Assembly: GCA_020633465.1 (NCBI GenBank)
Contig: JACKDN010000007.1
Coordinates: 248,001 to 312,000, forward strand
Direction of reading: 5' to 3'
Source of the DNA: Myxococcales bacterium
Lineage (GTDB): Bacteria > Myxococcota_A > Bradymonadia > UBA7976 > UBA1532
Length of the DNA: 64,000 nucleotides
In this document: piece by piece, positions 20,074 to 32,267 of the stretch
Layout of the letters: every line of letters starts with the position of its first letter
Position numbering within the stretch: position 1 is the stretch's first letter
Made by a program: the position numbers and the translations under genes
The notes under the pieces: model-generated
Database searches by the model: none
The model's input: only the letters and a program-made list of their open reading frames with translations
What the model was told of the DNA's origin: nothing

Positions 20074-22835
20074 ATGCCGGCGGACGACGACCTCTGGGCC
20101 CGCCTCGCCGCGTCCGGGCTGATCGCGCCCGACGCCGTCGAGGCGGCGCGCGCGCGCCAGCGTGACGCGGGCGGCCCCCGACACCGCCCTCCTCGAGACC
20201 GCCGATCTGGATCGAGCCGACCGCGACCGCCTGCGCGAGACGCTGGCGGCGCTGCTCGATCTGCCCGCCGCCCCGCCCGCGGCGCTGTGGGCGGCCGACG
20301 CGAGCGCCCGCCTGCTGGTGCCCGACGACCTGTGCGAGACCCACGCGCTGTGGCCCCTGCAGGTCGACGACGACGGCATCGAGATCGCGGCGCCGCCTTC
20401 CTGCCGGCGGCCGTCTGGTCGTCGCTCGCCTTCGAGCTGGGGCGCCCAGTGCGCCCCGGCTGGCGCTCGAGATCGACGTGCGGACGGCGCGGGCGCGCGA
20501 GGGCCACCCCTGCCCGCCCGCCTGGCGGCGCTGGACGGCCCGCCCACCGCGACGGCGCCCCGCCTGCCAGCCCTGGCCACCGCCCCCGGCTTCCCGCGGC
20601 CCGACGTCGATCGCGGGTGGAGCGCCGGGCGCAGCGGCGGGCTCTTGGCGGGGCTGGCCGGCCTCGGTGGGGCGCGCCGCGCGCACCGCGGCCGCGCTGG
20701 CGCCGGGCGCGTCGCCCACCGACTGGGTGTCCACCGGCCTCGAGGCGCTGCGGGCCGAGCAGACGGACGGGGGCCGCGCCACCCTGGACGCGCTGGCGGC
20801 GACGGTGCTCGATCTGCGGCTGTTCCTGGCGCGAACCGACGACGGGCTGCGCGTGGTGGCCGGGGGCGGCGCGCCCGACGAGGCGCTCGAGGCGCTGACG
20901 CTGCACCCGCAGGCCAGCCTCGACCGCGCGCTCGAGGTGGGCGCGAACCGCCGCGGCCGCTTCCCGGAGGACGCCGATCTCGACGCCCTGTACGCCGCGC
21001 TGCAGCGCGCGCGCCGCGCGAGGTGCTGGTCGAGCCGCTGCTGCGGGACGGCCACCGCATCGTCGGCGTGTTCGTGGGCGACGCCGGCGACGCCGCCATC
21101 CCGGCCAGCGTCGCGGTGGGCATGCGGCGCCTGATGCCGGGCGCCGCGGCGCTGGTGGCCCAGCTCGGCGGGCGGGGCCGCACCGCCGAGTTCAACGTCC
21201 CCCCGACGCGGCCGCCCGCCGCGCGCCCCATGGAGGACGCGGACGATCTGGCGCCGCTCGTCCAGCTGCCCACCGATCCCCCAGCGCGACGCGACGGCCG
21301 CGCTGGGGCGCACCGCCGAGGGCCGGGCGCTGCCCACGCTGGGCGCCGACACGTTGCTCGAGGTGCCGGCCAGCGCGCCGCCCGCCGCCCCGGCCCCGGA
21401 GCCCGCGTTGGGCCCTTCGCGCACGATCATGGGCTTCCCCGTGCCGCAGCTGCCGCGCTCGACGCGGGCGCGCGCCCCGCGCCGACGAGACCGAGGACGA
21501 TCCCCCCCCGCGCGCCACGCGACCGCTGGCCGAGCTGGCCGATCTCGCCGAGGCGGCGCGGGTGGCCGAGGCGACGCGCGAGGACGGCCCGCTGCGCAGC
21601 GGGGTCGACCTGGATCTCCGGCGGACGACGCCGGACCTGCGGGCGCTCGAGCTGCAGCGGGTGATGGACGGCGCCGAGGTGGCCGACGCGGCGCCGGACG
21701 ACGAGCCGGCCGATCCGATCACCACCACCGCGGCCGAGCGACCGTCGGTGCGGGCCGCCGCGTTGGTGCAGACCGCCGCCGAGCGGCCTTCGGTGCGCTT
21801 TCGCGCGATGGACATCGGCGATCCCCGGCCCGCCGACGGGCCCAGCGGGCCCGCCAAGGGCGGCGCGCGGGTGATCACGCTGACGCCCCCGCCGGACGAC
21901 GGCGACGACGGTGACTTCAGCGCGTTCACCCCGACGCCCGCGCCCGCCGCGCCCGCGCCGCCGCCCCCGACGCCGAGGCGCTGCACGACGCGGTGACGCG
22001 CCTGGCCGATCCCGATCCCCTGGTGCGCGAGGGGGCCGAGCGGCTGCTGTTGACCGGCGGCGAGGCCGCCCTCGACGCGCTCTTCGCGGCCTTCCCCGGG
22101 CACCTGGTGGTCGATCGGTACGCCGCGCACCCGCGGTCGACCCCGGTGACGCGCCACAGCGGTCTGCTGGCGGCGTTGATCCGCTTCGGGCCGGCGGCGG
22201 TGTCGCGGGTCGAGCTGCTGTGCGACCACCTGTCGCCCGAGGTGCGCTACTACGCGGCGTTCACGTTCAGCGCCCTGCGCAGCCCCCGGTCGCTGCCGAC
22301 GGTCGGGCGCCTGCTGCTGGACAAGGATCCCAGCGTGCGCGACGTGGCGGCCGTGGTGGTGGACGGCTACCGCGACAGCCGGGCTTCGCGCAGGTGGTCG
22401 ACGGGCTGCGCCGGGCGCTGGACCACGGTCGCCCGGTGCAGCGGCGCCTGGCGGCCGAGACCATCGGGCGGCTGCGCATGGTCGACGCCGCGCCGGACCT
22501 GGTCGAGGCGCTGGGGCGGCCGAGCCGGCGCTGGTCGAGGCGGCGCACCGGCGCTGGTCGAGATCACCCGGCAGGATCTGCACTTCGACCGTTGGGTCTG
22601 GAGCCGCTGGCTCGAGCACCACGCCGGCGAGTCGCGGGTTCTTTGGTTGATCGAGGGCCTGGCGAGCGACAAACGCGACATTCGTGCATCCAGCTTCAAA
22701 GAGCTGACGCGGGTGACCCACCAGAACTACGGCTTCCTCGTGGACGCGCCCCTCGCCGACCGGCGGGCGGCGGTCGAGCGGTGGCGCCGCTGGTGGGAGG
22801 AGACCGGCCAGGCGCGCCACGGCGACTACCGCTGA
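20074..22835 (+). CDS. MshEN-like plus HEAT-repeat protein, many frameshifts
   Basis: Reassembled across frames this is a soluble protein of about 920 residues. The N-terminus (DDDLWARLAASGLIAPDAVEAARARQ) and the following stretch (ARLLVPDDLCETHALWPLQVDDDGIEIAA) look like the MshEN / type II secretion ATPase N-domain (PF05157), known in some proteins to bind c-di-GMP. A middle segment of about 150 residues (FLARTDDGLRVV to TAEFNV) is followed by a long Pro/Asp-rich disordered linker. The C-terminal third has HEAT-like repeats (AVTRLADPDPLVREGAERLL, LLLDKDPSVRDVAAVVV) and ends ...WRRWWEETGQARHGDYR. At least seven frame jumps (near 20175, 20395, 20660, 21020, 21290, 21480, 21970, 22380, 22545) break it. 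Likely a regulatory scaffold; no catalytic motif seen. Confidence 0.55.
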
Positions 22836-22846
22836 CGGCCGTCCGG

Positions 22847-22876
22847 TTGACTTCGCCCCACGGCGCAGGGTAGACG
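22847..22876 (+). promoter_or_regulatory. Possible promoter of ctaB
   Basis: TTGACT (22847-22852), 18 bases, TAGACG (22871-22876), in the 83-base gap before ctaB. The -35 is good and the -10 weak. Confidence 0.35.
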
Positions 22877-22918
22877 TACGCGCCCGCGCGGGCGCGACAC
22901 CACGGCACAGGCGTACGG

Positions 22919-23823
22919 ATGAGCACGGCCACCGCCCCCACGCTGCAGAGCACGGTTCGCGACCTGGTCGCGCTGGTGAAGCCCAACATCACCTTCCTGG
23001 TGTTGATCACGACGGGCGGCGGCCTCTGGATGGCGCCGGGCGGGCGAGCTGACCTGGGGCCGCCTGATCGCCACGCTGTTCGGCACCGTGGCGGTGGTGG
23101 GCGCGGCCAACACGCTCAACTGCTACCTCGAGCGCGAGAGCGACAAGCACATGGGCCGCACGCGCAAGCGGCCCCCTGCCCGACGGGCGCATGGCCCCGC
23201 GCGTCGCCCTGTACTTCGGCCTCGCGCTGGCGGTCGCGTCGGTGCCCACGCTCACCTTCTTCGTCAACCCGGTCACCGGCCTGCTGGCCGCCATCGCGCT
23301 GGTCAGCTACGTCTGGATCTACACGCCGATGAAGCAGCTGAGCCCCCAGGCCCTGCTGGTCGGCGCCATCCCCGGCGCGATGCCGCCGCTGATGGGCTGG
23401 ACCGCGGTGACCGGCCGCGTCGAGTGGCCCGGCGTCGTGCTGTTCGGCATCCTCTTCCTCTGGCAGCTGCCCCACTTCCTGGCCATCTCGATCTACCGCC
23501 AGAAGGAGTACGACCGCGCCGGCATCGCCACGGTCCCCGGCCGCTACGGCCCCGGCGCCGCCCGCTGGCACGCCCTGCTCTGGACCGCCGCCCTGCTGCC
23601 GGTCAGCCTGCTGCTGGTGCCCCTGGGCCACGCCGGCTGGATCTCACGCCGGCCTCGCGGGCGTGCTGGGCCTCGTGTTCCTCGGTTGGGCCATCCGCGG
23701 CTTCCGCCGGGACGTGCAGCTGAACCGCTGGGCGCGCGGGTTCTTCTTGTACTCGCTGGTGTATCTCACCCCCTGCTCTTCGCCGCCCTGCTGGTGGACG
23801 CGGGTCCCGTCCACGGCGCCTGA
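22919..23823 (+). CDS. ctaB: Protoheme IX farnesyltransferase (heme O synthase), about four frameshifts
   Basis: Inner-membrane prenyltransferase that makes heme O for haem-copper oxidases. The UbiA-family elements are LVALVKPNITFLVLITT, the substrate-binding motif NTLNCYLERESDKHMGRT with RPLPDGR after frame correction, and YTPMKQLSPQALLVGAIPGAMPPLMGW, WQLPHFLAISIYRQKEYDRAG. The first Asp of the usual DxxxD is Glu here. Shifts occur at GGG 23042-23044 (one extra), CCCCC 23172-23176 (one extra), near 23650, and at CCCCC 23769-23773 (one missing). Corrected length is about 300 residues, normal for CtaB. No oxidase subunit genes are in the window. Confidence 0.88.
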
Positions 23824-23842
23824 TCCCGAGAGGAAAGGGTCA

Positions 23843-24288
23843 CGTGCCCGTGCCCGTGCCCGTGCCCGCGCCCGAAGCCGCGCAGCGACGCTCGGACCGG
23901 CGCCACGCCCGCAGGCCGCGTCCCTCTCCCTTTGACCTTGACCTTGACCTTGACCGTGCCCTGCCGCGCCGCGACGCCCGAACCGGCGCCACGCCGCAGG
24001 CCGCGCCCCTCCCTTGACCGTGACCTTGACCTTGACCGTGCCCCAAGCCGCGCCGCGACGCGCGAACCGGCGCCACGCCCGCAGGCCGCGCCCCCTTCTT
24101 GACCTTCCGGCGCCGCCCCCCTTCCCGGCGCTGACCTCTCGGTCCGAGCAAACGGCGAGCTCGTGCGCAGGCGCCCGTCCTTCGGGCACGGGCACGGGCA
24201 CGGGCACGGGCACGCACGTCTTTTGAACGAAGGTCGCTGAGAGCCCGCGCGCTGGGGCTCGTCAGGTCAAGGTCAAGGTCAAGGTCAA
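23843..24288. repeat. Intergenic hexanucleotide repeat island A (KTGMCC arrays with inverted partners)
   Basis: The 480-base gap between convergent ctaB and the barrel gene is built of short arrays: CGTGCC x4 (23843-23866), TTGACC x4 (23932-23955), TTGACC/GTGACC x4 (24014-24037), then the reverse-complement forms GGGCAC x5 (24184-24213) and GGTCAA x4 (24265-24288). Left and right arrays are exact inverted repeats of up to 24 bases and could form a large hairpin. Between them a GC-rich core recurs about every 85 bases (see next entry). No gene seen. Confidence 0.85.
23896..24090 (+). repeat. Three tandem copies of a GC-rich core linked to TTGACC arrays
   Basis: The core ACCGGCGCCACGCC(C)GCAGG begins at 23896, 23982 and 24066, spaced 86 and 84 bases. 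The first two copies are followed by TTGACC-type arrays; after the third only a single TTGACC unit remains. The same core appears reverse-complemented in island B (about 32601-32622 and 32686-32700), there preceded by GGTCAA or GGGCAA arrays. It is therefore a composite dispersed element, not chance low complexity. Confidence 0.7.
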
Positions 24289-24290
24289 GG

Positions 24291-24303
24291 GGCGCTTCGC
24301 GCC
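24291..24303 (-). terminator. Short palindrome next to the barrel gene stop
   Basis: GGCGCTTCGCGCC, a 5-bp stem with a 3-base loop, directly abuts the TGA of the barrel gene on the minus strand. The same 13-mer recurs in island B. Possibly part of a terminator together with the inverted hexamer arrays. Confidence 0.35.
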
Positions 24304-25677
24304 TCAGAACACCAACGACAGGTTCGCCGCCACGTTGAACACCGTCGTCTCCTCGATCCGAATCCGCCGCCCCTGGGCGTCGATCGCCGGCACGTACGTC
24401 GGGTTGTGCTCCGCCGCGTCGTACCGCGGATCGCCCTTCGCCTCCACCAGCCCCGATCCGTCCAGATCCTTGCCGATGTCCGCGTTGCTGAGGAAGTGCT
24501 CGGTGTCGTGGTCGAGGCCCACGTGCACCGCCAGCTTGGTGTACTTCGACAGGTACGCGCCGAAGCCGGCGCGGACGCGGAAGGTCATGTACTCCTCGAC
24601 GGTGGTGATGCCGTCGAAGGTGGGCTCGGCCGCCAGCTTGCTGCGGCTGTCGGGGTTGTACACCGCGCAGTTGCCGCCGGTGGCGGCCGAGGGATCGCAG
24701 GTGCGGGTCTGCGCGTCGGCGCTGCCGCCGGCAAAGGCGTCGAACAGCTCGCTGTAGTCGCGGCCCTCGGCCTGGTAGGTGGCGCCCAGGCTCAGGTCGA
24801 GGAAGATCTTCACCCCGTACTTGGGCTGCTCGAAGGCGATGAACTCGCTGCCCAGGTCGAACTCGAGCCGCGCCCCGGGGCCCACGTGCTCCTGGCTGTC
24901 CCCGTAATCCTTGAACAGCGAGCTGTCCGACGGGATGGGCAGGATGCCGGCCACCCGCACGTAGGGATCGGTGTAGTGGAAGCGGCGCGACAGGCTGGTC
25001 GCCAAGGTCAGCTCGTGCACGCCACGGCCGACGCCCTCGTTGCCGAACTCCATCACCTGCCCGGTGGGCGCGCGGTAGCCGAACTCGAGCGTCCAGTTGC
25101 CCCGCTGATCGTCGCGCTCCTGCGCGATGGGCGACCAGCGCAGCATGAACTGCATGTCGCCGAAGCCCGCGCGCGTGGGCAGCCCGGCGTTGGGCACCTC
25201 GAACAGGCGCTCCTCGTCGGCCGGCGCGATGGTGCTGGTGTCGGCGGTGACCACCGCGCTGTTCGCGTCGCCGCCGTTGCCGGCGAAGCGCAGCGACTGC
25301 TCGTCCTGCACCACGATGGGCGCCTCGATGGCCAGCTCGAGATCGTGCCAGATGCCGAAGCGCACCCGCGGCACCACCTCGTGGATCACGCGCTCGTACC
25401 GGAGCTCCTTCACCTGCACCAGCTCGCCCGCCGGCCCGGCGTCGGGACACGTGTCGCGGTCGAAGGACCGCAGCGACGGGCTGCAGGCGTACTCGCGGGT
25501 GATCTTGGCCCGCCGCAGCGAGCGCCGGTAGGTGATCTCGCCGGTGAAATCGTAGGGGTCGTTCTCGTCGTCGGCGTCGATGACGTCGGTCAGCTCGGCG
25601 GCGCTGGCCGGCGCGGGCGGCAACGCGTACGAGGCCGCCACGAGGGCCACGACGAACAACACGGAGGGCCGGAACAT
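24304..25677 (-). CDS. Outer-membrane beta-barrel protein
   Basis: Intact protein of 457 residues. The signal peptide (FRPSVLFVVALVAASYALPPAPASA) predicts Sec export. The mature part alternates polar and aromatic beta strands (VHELTLATSLSRRFHYTDPYVRVAGILPI, YGVKIFLDLSLGATY, RVRAGFGAYLSKYTKLAVHVGL) and ends in NLSLVF; a terminal Phe is the usual outer-membrane insertion signal. Three cysteines lie in loops. ATG 25677 is preferred to GTG 25683 because a GAGG lies 9 bases upstream of it. Specific family not recognised. It is convergent with ctaB across repeat island A; the regulator gene lies upstream on the same strand. Confidence 0.75.
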   Translation of the reverse strand: MFRPSVLFVVALVAASYALPPAPASAAELTDVIDADDENDPYDFTGEITYRRSLRRAKITREYACSPSLRSFDRDTCPDAGPAGELVQVKELRYERVIHEVVPRVRFGIWHDLELAIEAPIVVQDEQSLRFAGNGGDANSAVVTADTSTIAPADEERLFEVPNAGLPTRAGFGDMQFMLRWSPIAQERDDQRGNWTLEFGYRAPTGQVMEFGNEGVGRGVHELTLATSLSRRFHYTDPYVRVAGILPIPSDSSLFKDYGDSQEHVGPGARLEFDLGSEFIAFEQPKYGVKIFLDLSLGATYQAEGRDYSELFDAFAGGSADAQTRTCDPSAATGGNCAVYNPDSRSKLAAEPTFDGITTVEEYMTFRVRAGFGAYLSKYTKLAVHVGLDHDTEHFLSNADIGKDLDGSGLVEAKGDPRYDAAEHNPTYVPAIDAQGRRIRIEETTVFNVAANLSLVF

Positions 25678-25710
25678 GGGCACGCCTCGCGGGTAGACGA
25701 CAGCGCGGCG

Positions 25711-25739
25711 AGCATAATCGCGACGGGGTCGGGAGTAAA
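25711..25739 (-). promoter_or_regulatory. Predicted promoter of the barrel gene
   Basis: Read on the minus strand: TTTACT (25739-25734), 17 bases, TATGCT (25716-25711), about 34 bases before the ATG at 25677. It is one of the few AT-rich patches nearby. Confidence 0.5.
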
Positions 25740-25768
25740 CCTTGCCCCGCGCCCCCGCCGAGCGCGCC

Positions 25769-27157
<1,389 letters not shown>

Positions 27158-27252
27158 CGCGGCGACTTTAGCGCGCCACCGCCGCCCCGCATAGGCGCGC
27201 GTTCGGCCCCGGCGCGCGGACGCCCACCGGACGCTGCCCAAACCCCGCGACC

Positions 27253-30142
27253 GTGCTAGTCTCCCGCGGTGCGCGCGCCCCGTCCCTCGTGCTGCTGCTG
27301 CTCACCCTGCTGCCGTGGCCGGCGCGCGCCGGCGACGCGACGCTCGACTGGCGCACGATCGACACCCCCAACTTCCAGCTGCACTACCCGGTGGGCCTCG
27401 ACGCGGTGGCCTATCGCGCGGCCCGCCTGTGCGAAGAGGCGCACCGCGTCCTCTCGCCCTACTTCGCGCGCCGGGCCACCCAGCGCGTCCAGGTGGTGCT
27501 GACCGACTTCGGCGACAGCGCCAACGGCTCGGCCAGCGCCCTGCCCTACCCGCACATCAACCTCTTCGCCGCCCCGCCCAAGCTGGACGGCAACCTGAAC
27601 GACTACGACGACTGGCTGCGCCTGCTCGTGTTCCACGAGTACGTGCACATCCTCCAGCTCGACCAGACCCGCGGCCTGCCCGCCCTCATCAACGCCCTCT
27701 TCGGCGGCATCATCGCCCCCAACCAGAACCTGCCCTCGTTCACCCTCGAGGGCGGCGCCGTCTGGCTCGAGTCGGCCACCTCGGCGCGCGGGCGCATCCA
27801 CTCCGCCATCTTCCGGGGCTTCCTGCGCGTCCACGCCCTCGCCGGCGCCCTCTACGACATCGACGCCATCACCCACGTCCCGCTCACCTGGCCCGGCGCC
27901 AACGTCTGGTACATGTACGGCGGCCACTTCATCGACTGGATCGCCCGCACCCGCGGCGAGCAGGTCATGGGGCGCGTGCACGACGCCATGGCCGACGACG
28001 TCATCCCTTCTCGCTCAACCGCGCGATGCTCGAGGCCACCGGCGAGACCTTCACCGCGCTCTACGCCGAGTGGCAGGCCGCGCAGGTCGCCCGGGCCGAG
28101 GCCGAGCGCGACGCCCTCGCGGCCGAGGGCCTGACCCCCGCCCGCGCCCTCACGACCACCGGCCGTCGCCACGCCAACCCGCGCTTCCTGCCCGACGGCA
28201 CGCTGTGGAACATCGACACCGCCGGCCGCGTGCCCTCGGGCATCTACGCGCGCACCCCGACACGCCGGTCGACGCCTACGATCACCGCGTGCTCGAGCTG
28301 TACGGCACCGAGGGCTTCGACGTCTGTCGCGACGGCCGCCGCGTCGTCTTCGACCGCAACGAGCGCTACCGCGGCGCCTACAGCTTCGGCGATCTGTTCC
28401 TGTACGACCGGCAGAGCGACCGCACCACCCGCCTGACGAACGGGGCGCGCGTGCGCGAGCCGGCCTGCTCGGTCGACGGCCGCTGGGTCGCGGCGGCCCA
28501 GATCCACGCGGGGCGCGCCCGCCTGATCACCGTCGACCTGGCCGACGGCGCGATCACCGTGCTGCACGATCCCGGCGGCCTCGATCAGATGGCCTTCCCC
28601 GTCCTGACGCCGGACGGCCGCGCCGTCGTGGCGCTGCGCGTCAGCCAGACGCACGGCCGCGATCTGGTGCGCGTCGACCGCGCCACCGGGGCCGTCACGC
28701 CGCTGACCGACGACGGGGCCCTCGAGCTGCACCCGCACTTCTCGCTCGACGGCCGCTGGCTGCTCTGGGCCAGCGATCGCACCGGCGTCTACCAGATCCA
28801 CGGCCGCCCCTGGCCCGACGGCGAGGCGCGCCAGCTCACCCGCGTCGTCGGCGGCGCCCTGGATCCCGCCCTGTCGCCCGACAACCAGCGCCTGGTGTGG
28901 TCGGGCATCGTGCCCGAGGGCTACGACCTGTTCGAGGCGCCCTTCCTGCCCGACGGCGTCGGCCGCCCGCCGCCGCCGCCCGCGCGCGCCCCTGCGGGCG
29001 GCCGCCACCGACGCGCCCCTGCCCAGCCGCCCCTACGCGCCGCTCGAGACGCTGTGGCCGGTGGCCTGGTCGCCCAGCTTCGCCGTGTCGAGCGCCGAGG
29101 AGACGGCCAGCCAGCTCGGCATCGAGATCGAGGCCGGCGACGCCGTGGGCCACCACAGCATCCTCGGCACCTTCACCACCGCGCCCACCGAGGACGCGCT
29201 GAGCGTCGCGGTGAACTACGGCTATCGCGCCATCGCGCCCAACCTGAACGTCTCGCTGAGCCACGGCACCGCCACGCGCCAGGACGCCGCGCTGTACGAC
29301 GCGACGCGCCACCCCTTCCGCGAGCGCAGCACCAGCGGCGCGATCGCGCTGTCGCTGCCCTTCGGGCGCGGCGGCCGCGGGGCTCGGCCTCCATCCGCTA
29401 TGGGCTGACCCAGACGCAGCCCGCCGAGAACCCCGATCCGATCCACGATCCCTCGACGTGGCGCCGCGCCTGCCCGAGGCGCAGCGCTTCGGCTCGGTGG
29501 CCGCGGGCTTCCGCTTCGGCGACGCCGACAGCTACGCCTACGCCATCAGCACCGAGCAGGGGCGCGGGTTCGGCGTCACCGTGCGCCTGCGGCACCCCGA
29601 CCTGGGCGGCGACGTCGAGAGCGCCGAGCTGTTCTGGGACTACAGCGAGTACGTCCCGCTCTGGCGCCGACACGTCCTGGCCCTGCGGCTGAACGGCGCC
29701 TTCGGCCGCGGCGACGCGGGCCGGCCCGCCTTCTACGCCTTGTCACCCGCGCCCGAGCGCAACGTGCTGCTCGACGCCATCGACGGCATCTTCTTCGGCA
29801 GCACGGTGCTGCGCGGCTACCTGGCGGCACGGTGCGCGGCGACCGCTACGTGCTGGCCACGCTCGAGTACCGCCTGCCCATCGCGGACGTGTTCGCCGGC
29901 TTCGGCACCGTGCCGTTCTTCTTCCGCCGCGTGAAGCTGGCCGTCTTCACCGACTGGGCTCAGGGGCGCACCAGCGCCCTGCGCCTGTGGCCCGACGCCT
30001 TCCGCCGATCGGCCGGCGCCGAGCTCTTGAGCGAGGCCACCCTGGGCTGGCGCCTGCCGATGAACGTGCGCCTGGGCTACGCCCACGGCATCGACGACGA
30101 CGGCGAGGGCAGCTCTACTTCTTCCTCGGCTCGTGGTATTGA
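27253..30142 (+). CDS. Exported zincin (HEYVH) / TolB-like beta-propeller / C-terminal outer-membrane barrel protein, frameshifted
   Basis: A signal peptide (LVLLLLTLLPWPARA) is followed by a peptidase-MA-like domain with HEYVH (residues 128-132) and the downstream FTLEGGAVWLES. Next come PD40/TolB-type propeller blades (NPRFLPDGTLW, DGRRVVFDRN, SVDGRWVAAAQIH, TPDGRAVVALRVS, SLDGRWLLWASD, SPDNQRLVWSG). The C-terminal half is beta-rich, like an outer-membrane barrel, and ends YFFLGSWY at TGA 30140-30142. Frames break near 28010, 28258, 28985, 29380, 29455, 29825 and 30112. The start is uncertain: a -10-like TAGTCT (27257-27262) lies 6 bases before GTG 27269, which would be leaderless but needs one indel to read into the signal peptide. 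Function unknown. Confidence 0.6.
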
Positions 30143-30223
30143 GCGCGCCCCGTCGTGCATAATGGCGGCCCGTTTGCACCCAGAGCGGACGGCAGCCCCG
30201 ACGGATCGGCCCAGGAGACGCGC

Positions 30224-32253
30224 ATGCGCCACGCAGTACCCCTGACCGCCCTGCTCTTCGCCCTCGCCGCCTGCGACGACGGCGGCAGCACCAAGCCAGG
30301 ACCGATCCGGCGGACGCCCAGCCCGGGCCGGGGGCGGACGCGGGGCCGGTGGCCGACGCCGCGCCGATGGTGGATCCCACGATCGCGATCACCGCGCCGA
30401 TGGACGGCGCGTTCGTGCGGACGCGCCGCGTCGAGGTGACCGGCACCGTCACCGGCGGCACCGCCGTGACGCTCAACGGCGCCGCCGCGCGGGTGACCGG
30501 CGGCGACTGGACGGCCACCGTCGAGCTCGAGCCCGGCGAGCATACGCTCACCGCCGCGGTCGACGGCGTCGAGGCGACCATCACGATCACGGTCGATCCC
30601 GTGCCGCCCCGCATCGACATCACGGCGCCCGCGCGCGGCACCCACACCGAGGCCGACACCGTCGACCTCGCCTTCACGATCACCGACGACCACGCGCTGT
30701 CCGAGGTCACCCGCAACGGGCTGGCCGCCGACAGCGGGCAGGCGCCCGACTTCCTGCTGCAGGGCGTGCGCCTCGAGCACGGCCTCAACCTGCAGCGCAT
30801 CGAGGCGCGCGATCAGGCCGGCAACCTGGCCAAGGAGCACGTCGCGGTCCTGTCGGGCGCGCTGACGCCGCCCGACATGCCCATCGCCTCCGCCCTGCGA
30901 GTGAAGCTGGGCACCAACGCGCTCGACGCCGTCGGCCGCCTGGGCCTGCGGCTGCTGGCCGAGCAGGACCTCACCGGCCTGCTCGGCGACGGCGAGCCCA
31001 TCTCGGCCGGCCCCTTCACGGTGGGCATCGGTGATCTGACCTACGGCAACGCGGCGCTGACCCTGACGCCCGAGCCGCAGGTGCTGAAGGTGAGCCTCGT
31101 GCTCGAGCAGGTGGTCGTCGGCGTGTCGCTGCAGAGCGGCATGCGCGAGGCGAACCTGATCAACATCGGCGCCGCGCGCATCAGCGTCGACCTCGAGGTC
31201 ACCGCCGCCGCGGTCGACGGCATGCTCGACGTGCAGCTGAGCGATCCGATCATCCGGTTCGAGGGCCTCGAGCTGGCGCTCGGCGACGTGCCCGGCTTCG
31301 AGAACGATCCCGAGGGCGAGCAGTCGCTGCTCGAGACGCTGCTGGGCGTCGTCGCCGAGGAGGCGGTCAAGCGCTTCGTGCCCGACCTGGTCGACGACCT
31401 GCTCGGCGCCCTGGACGATCCGATCGATCTCGAGCTGCTCGGCGCCCAGCTGCGCCTGGTGCTGCGCCCCAACGCGGTGGTCATCGCCGCGGACGGCATC
31501 AAGGTGCGGGTCGACGCCGGCATCGAGCTGCTGAACCCGCCCGCCGACGCCCCGGCGCTGGCCGGCTACGTCGGCACCCCGAACACCTGGGACGGCGTCC
31601 CCGAGACCGACGACGTCGGCATCGCCGTCGACGACGACGTGCTGAACCTGCTGCTGTACCAGATCTGGCGCGCCGGCGTGCTGTTCCCCACCCTCGACCG
31701 CGCGCTGGTCGAAGAGACCGGCTCGGCCCTGCGCCTGGTGACCGGCTTCCTCGGCACCCTCATCGGCCGCCAGTACCCCGACATCGGCCCCGAGACGCCG
31801 CTGAAGGTGGACACCGAGCTGCCCCTGCCCATCCACGTCGCGATCACCAAGTCCGACGGCGCCGGCCTGACCCTGGGCATCGGCGACATGGTCCTCGACG
31901 TGCGCACCGACGACGGCAACGACCGCGCCCTGCTCGCCGGCTCGGCCTCGATCGTCTTCAGCGGCACCCTGAACGCCAGCCAGAACGAGGAGGGCGAGCT
32001 GGGCCTCGACCTCGACGTCACCGGCACCGAGGCCGCCTTCGACGTGACGACGGAGGCCCTGCGCGGCGAGGTCGAGCAGAGCGTCGAGCAGCCGATCATC
32101 GACCTCGTCGACTCCCTCGGTGCGACGCTGCCGGGGCTGCTGCGCGGGTTCACCCTGCCGAGCTTCGATCTGTTCACGCTGGGCAACATCCGCGTGGGCA
32201 CGGCGGGACCGCAGGAGAACTTCCTGACGGTGATCGCGGAGATCGCGGAGTAG
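30224..32253 (+). CDS. Lipoprotein with Ig-like domains and a long beta-rich C-terminal domain, one frameshift
   Basis: Start ATG 30224 with AGGAG 6 bases upstream; lipobox LLFALAACDDGG. One shift near 30296-30305 separates this signal peptide from the rest; correcting it reads DPADAQPGPGADAGPVADAAP. Then two Ig-like modules (TIAITAPMDGAFVRTRRVEVTG and RIDITAPARGTHTEADTVDL), as in bacterial surface proteins. The last 430 residues (about 245-675) are repetitive amphipathic beta strands with a few helices, many ending DL/GL, possibly a lipid-binding or barrel-like fold; I do not recognise the family. A CATAAT (30158-30163) about 60 bases upstream may be its -10 element. It converges with the PLD gene across island B. 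Confidence 0.65.
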
Positions 32254-32267
32254 GCCCGAAGGGCCCC

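Noticed and set aside
23644..24213. ORF beginning with a Pro-Val repeat, and other ORFs with KG or TL repeats over the islands
   Set aside because: They are translations of the hexanucleotide arrays; no ribosome-binding site and no non-repetitive domain.
23843..24288. CRISPR array
   Set aside because: Units are contiguous 6-mers without unique spacers, and no cas genes are nearby.
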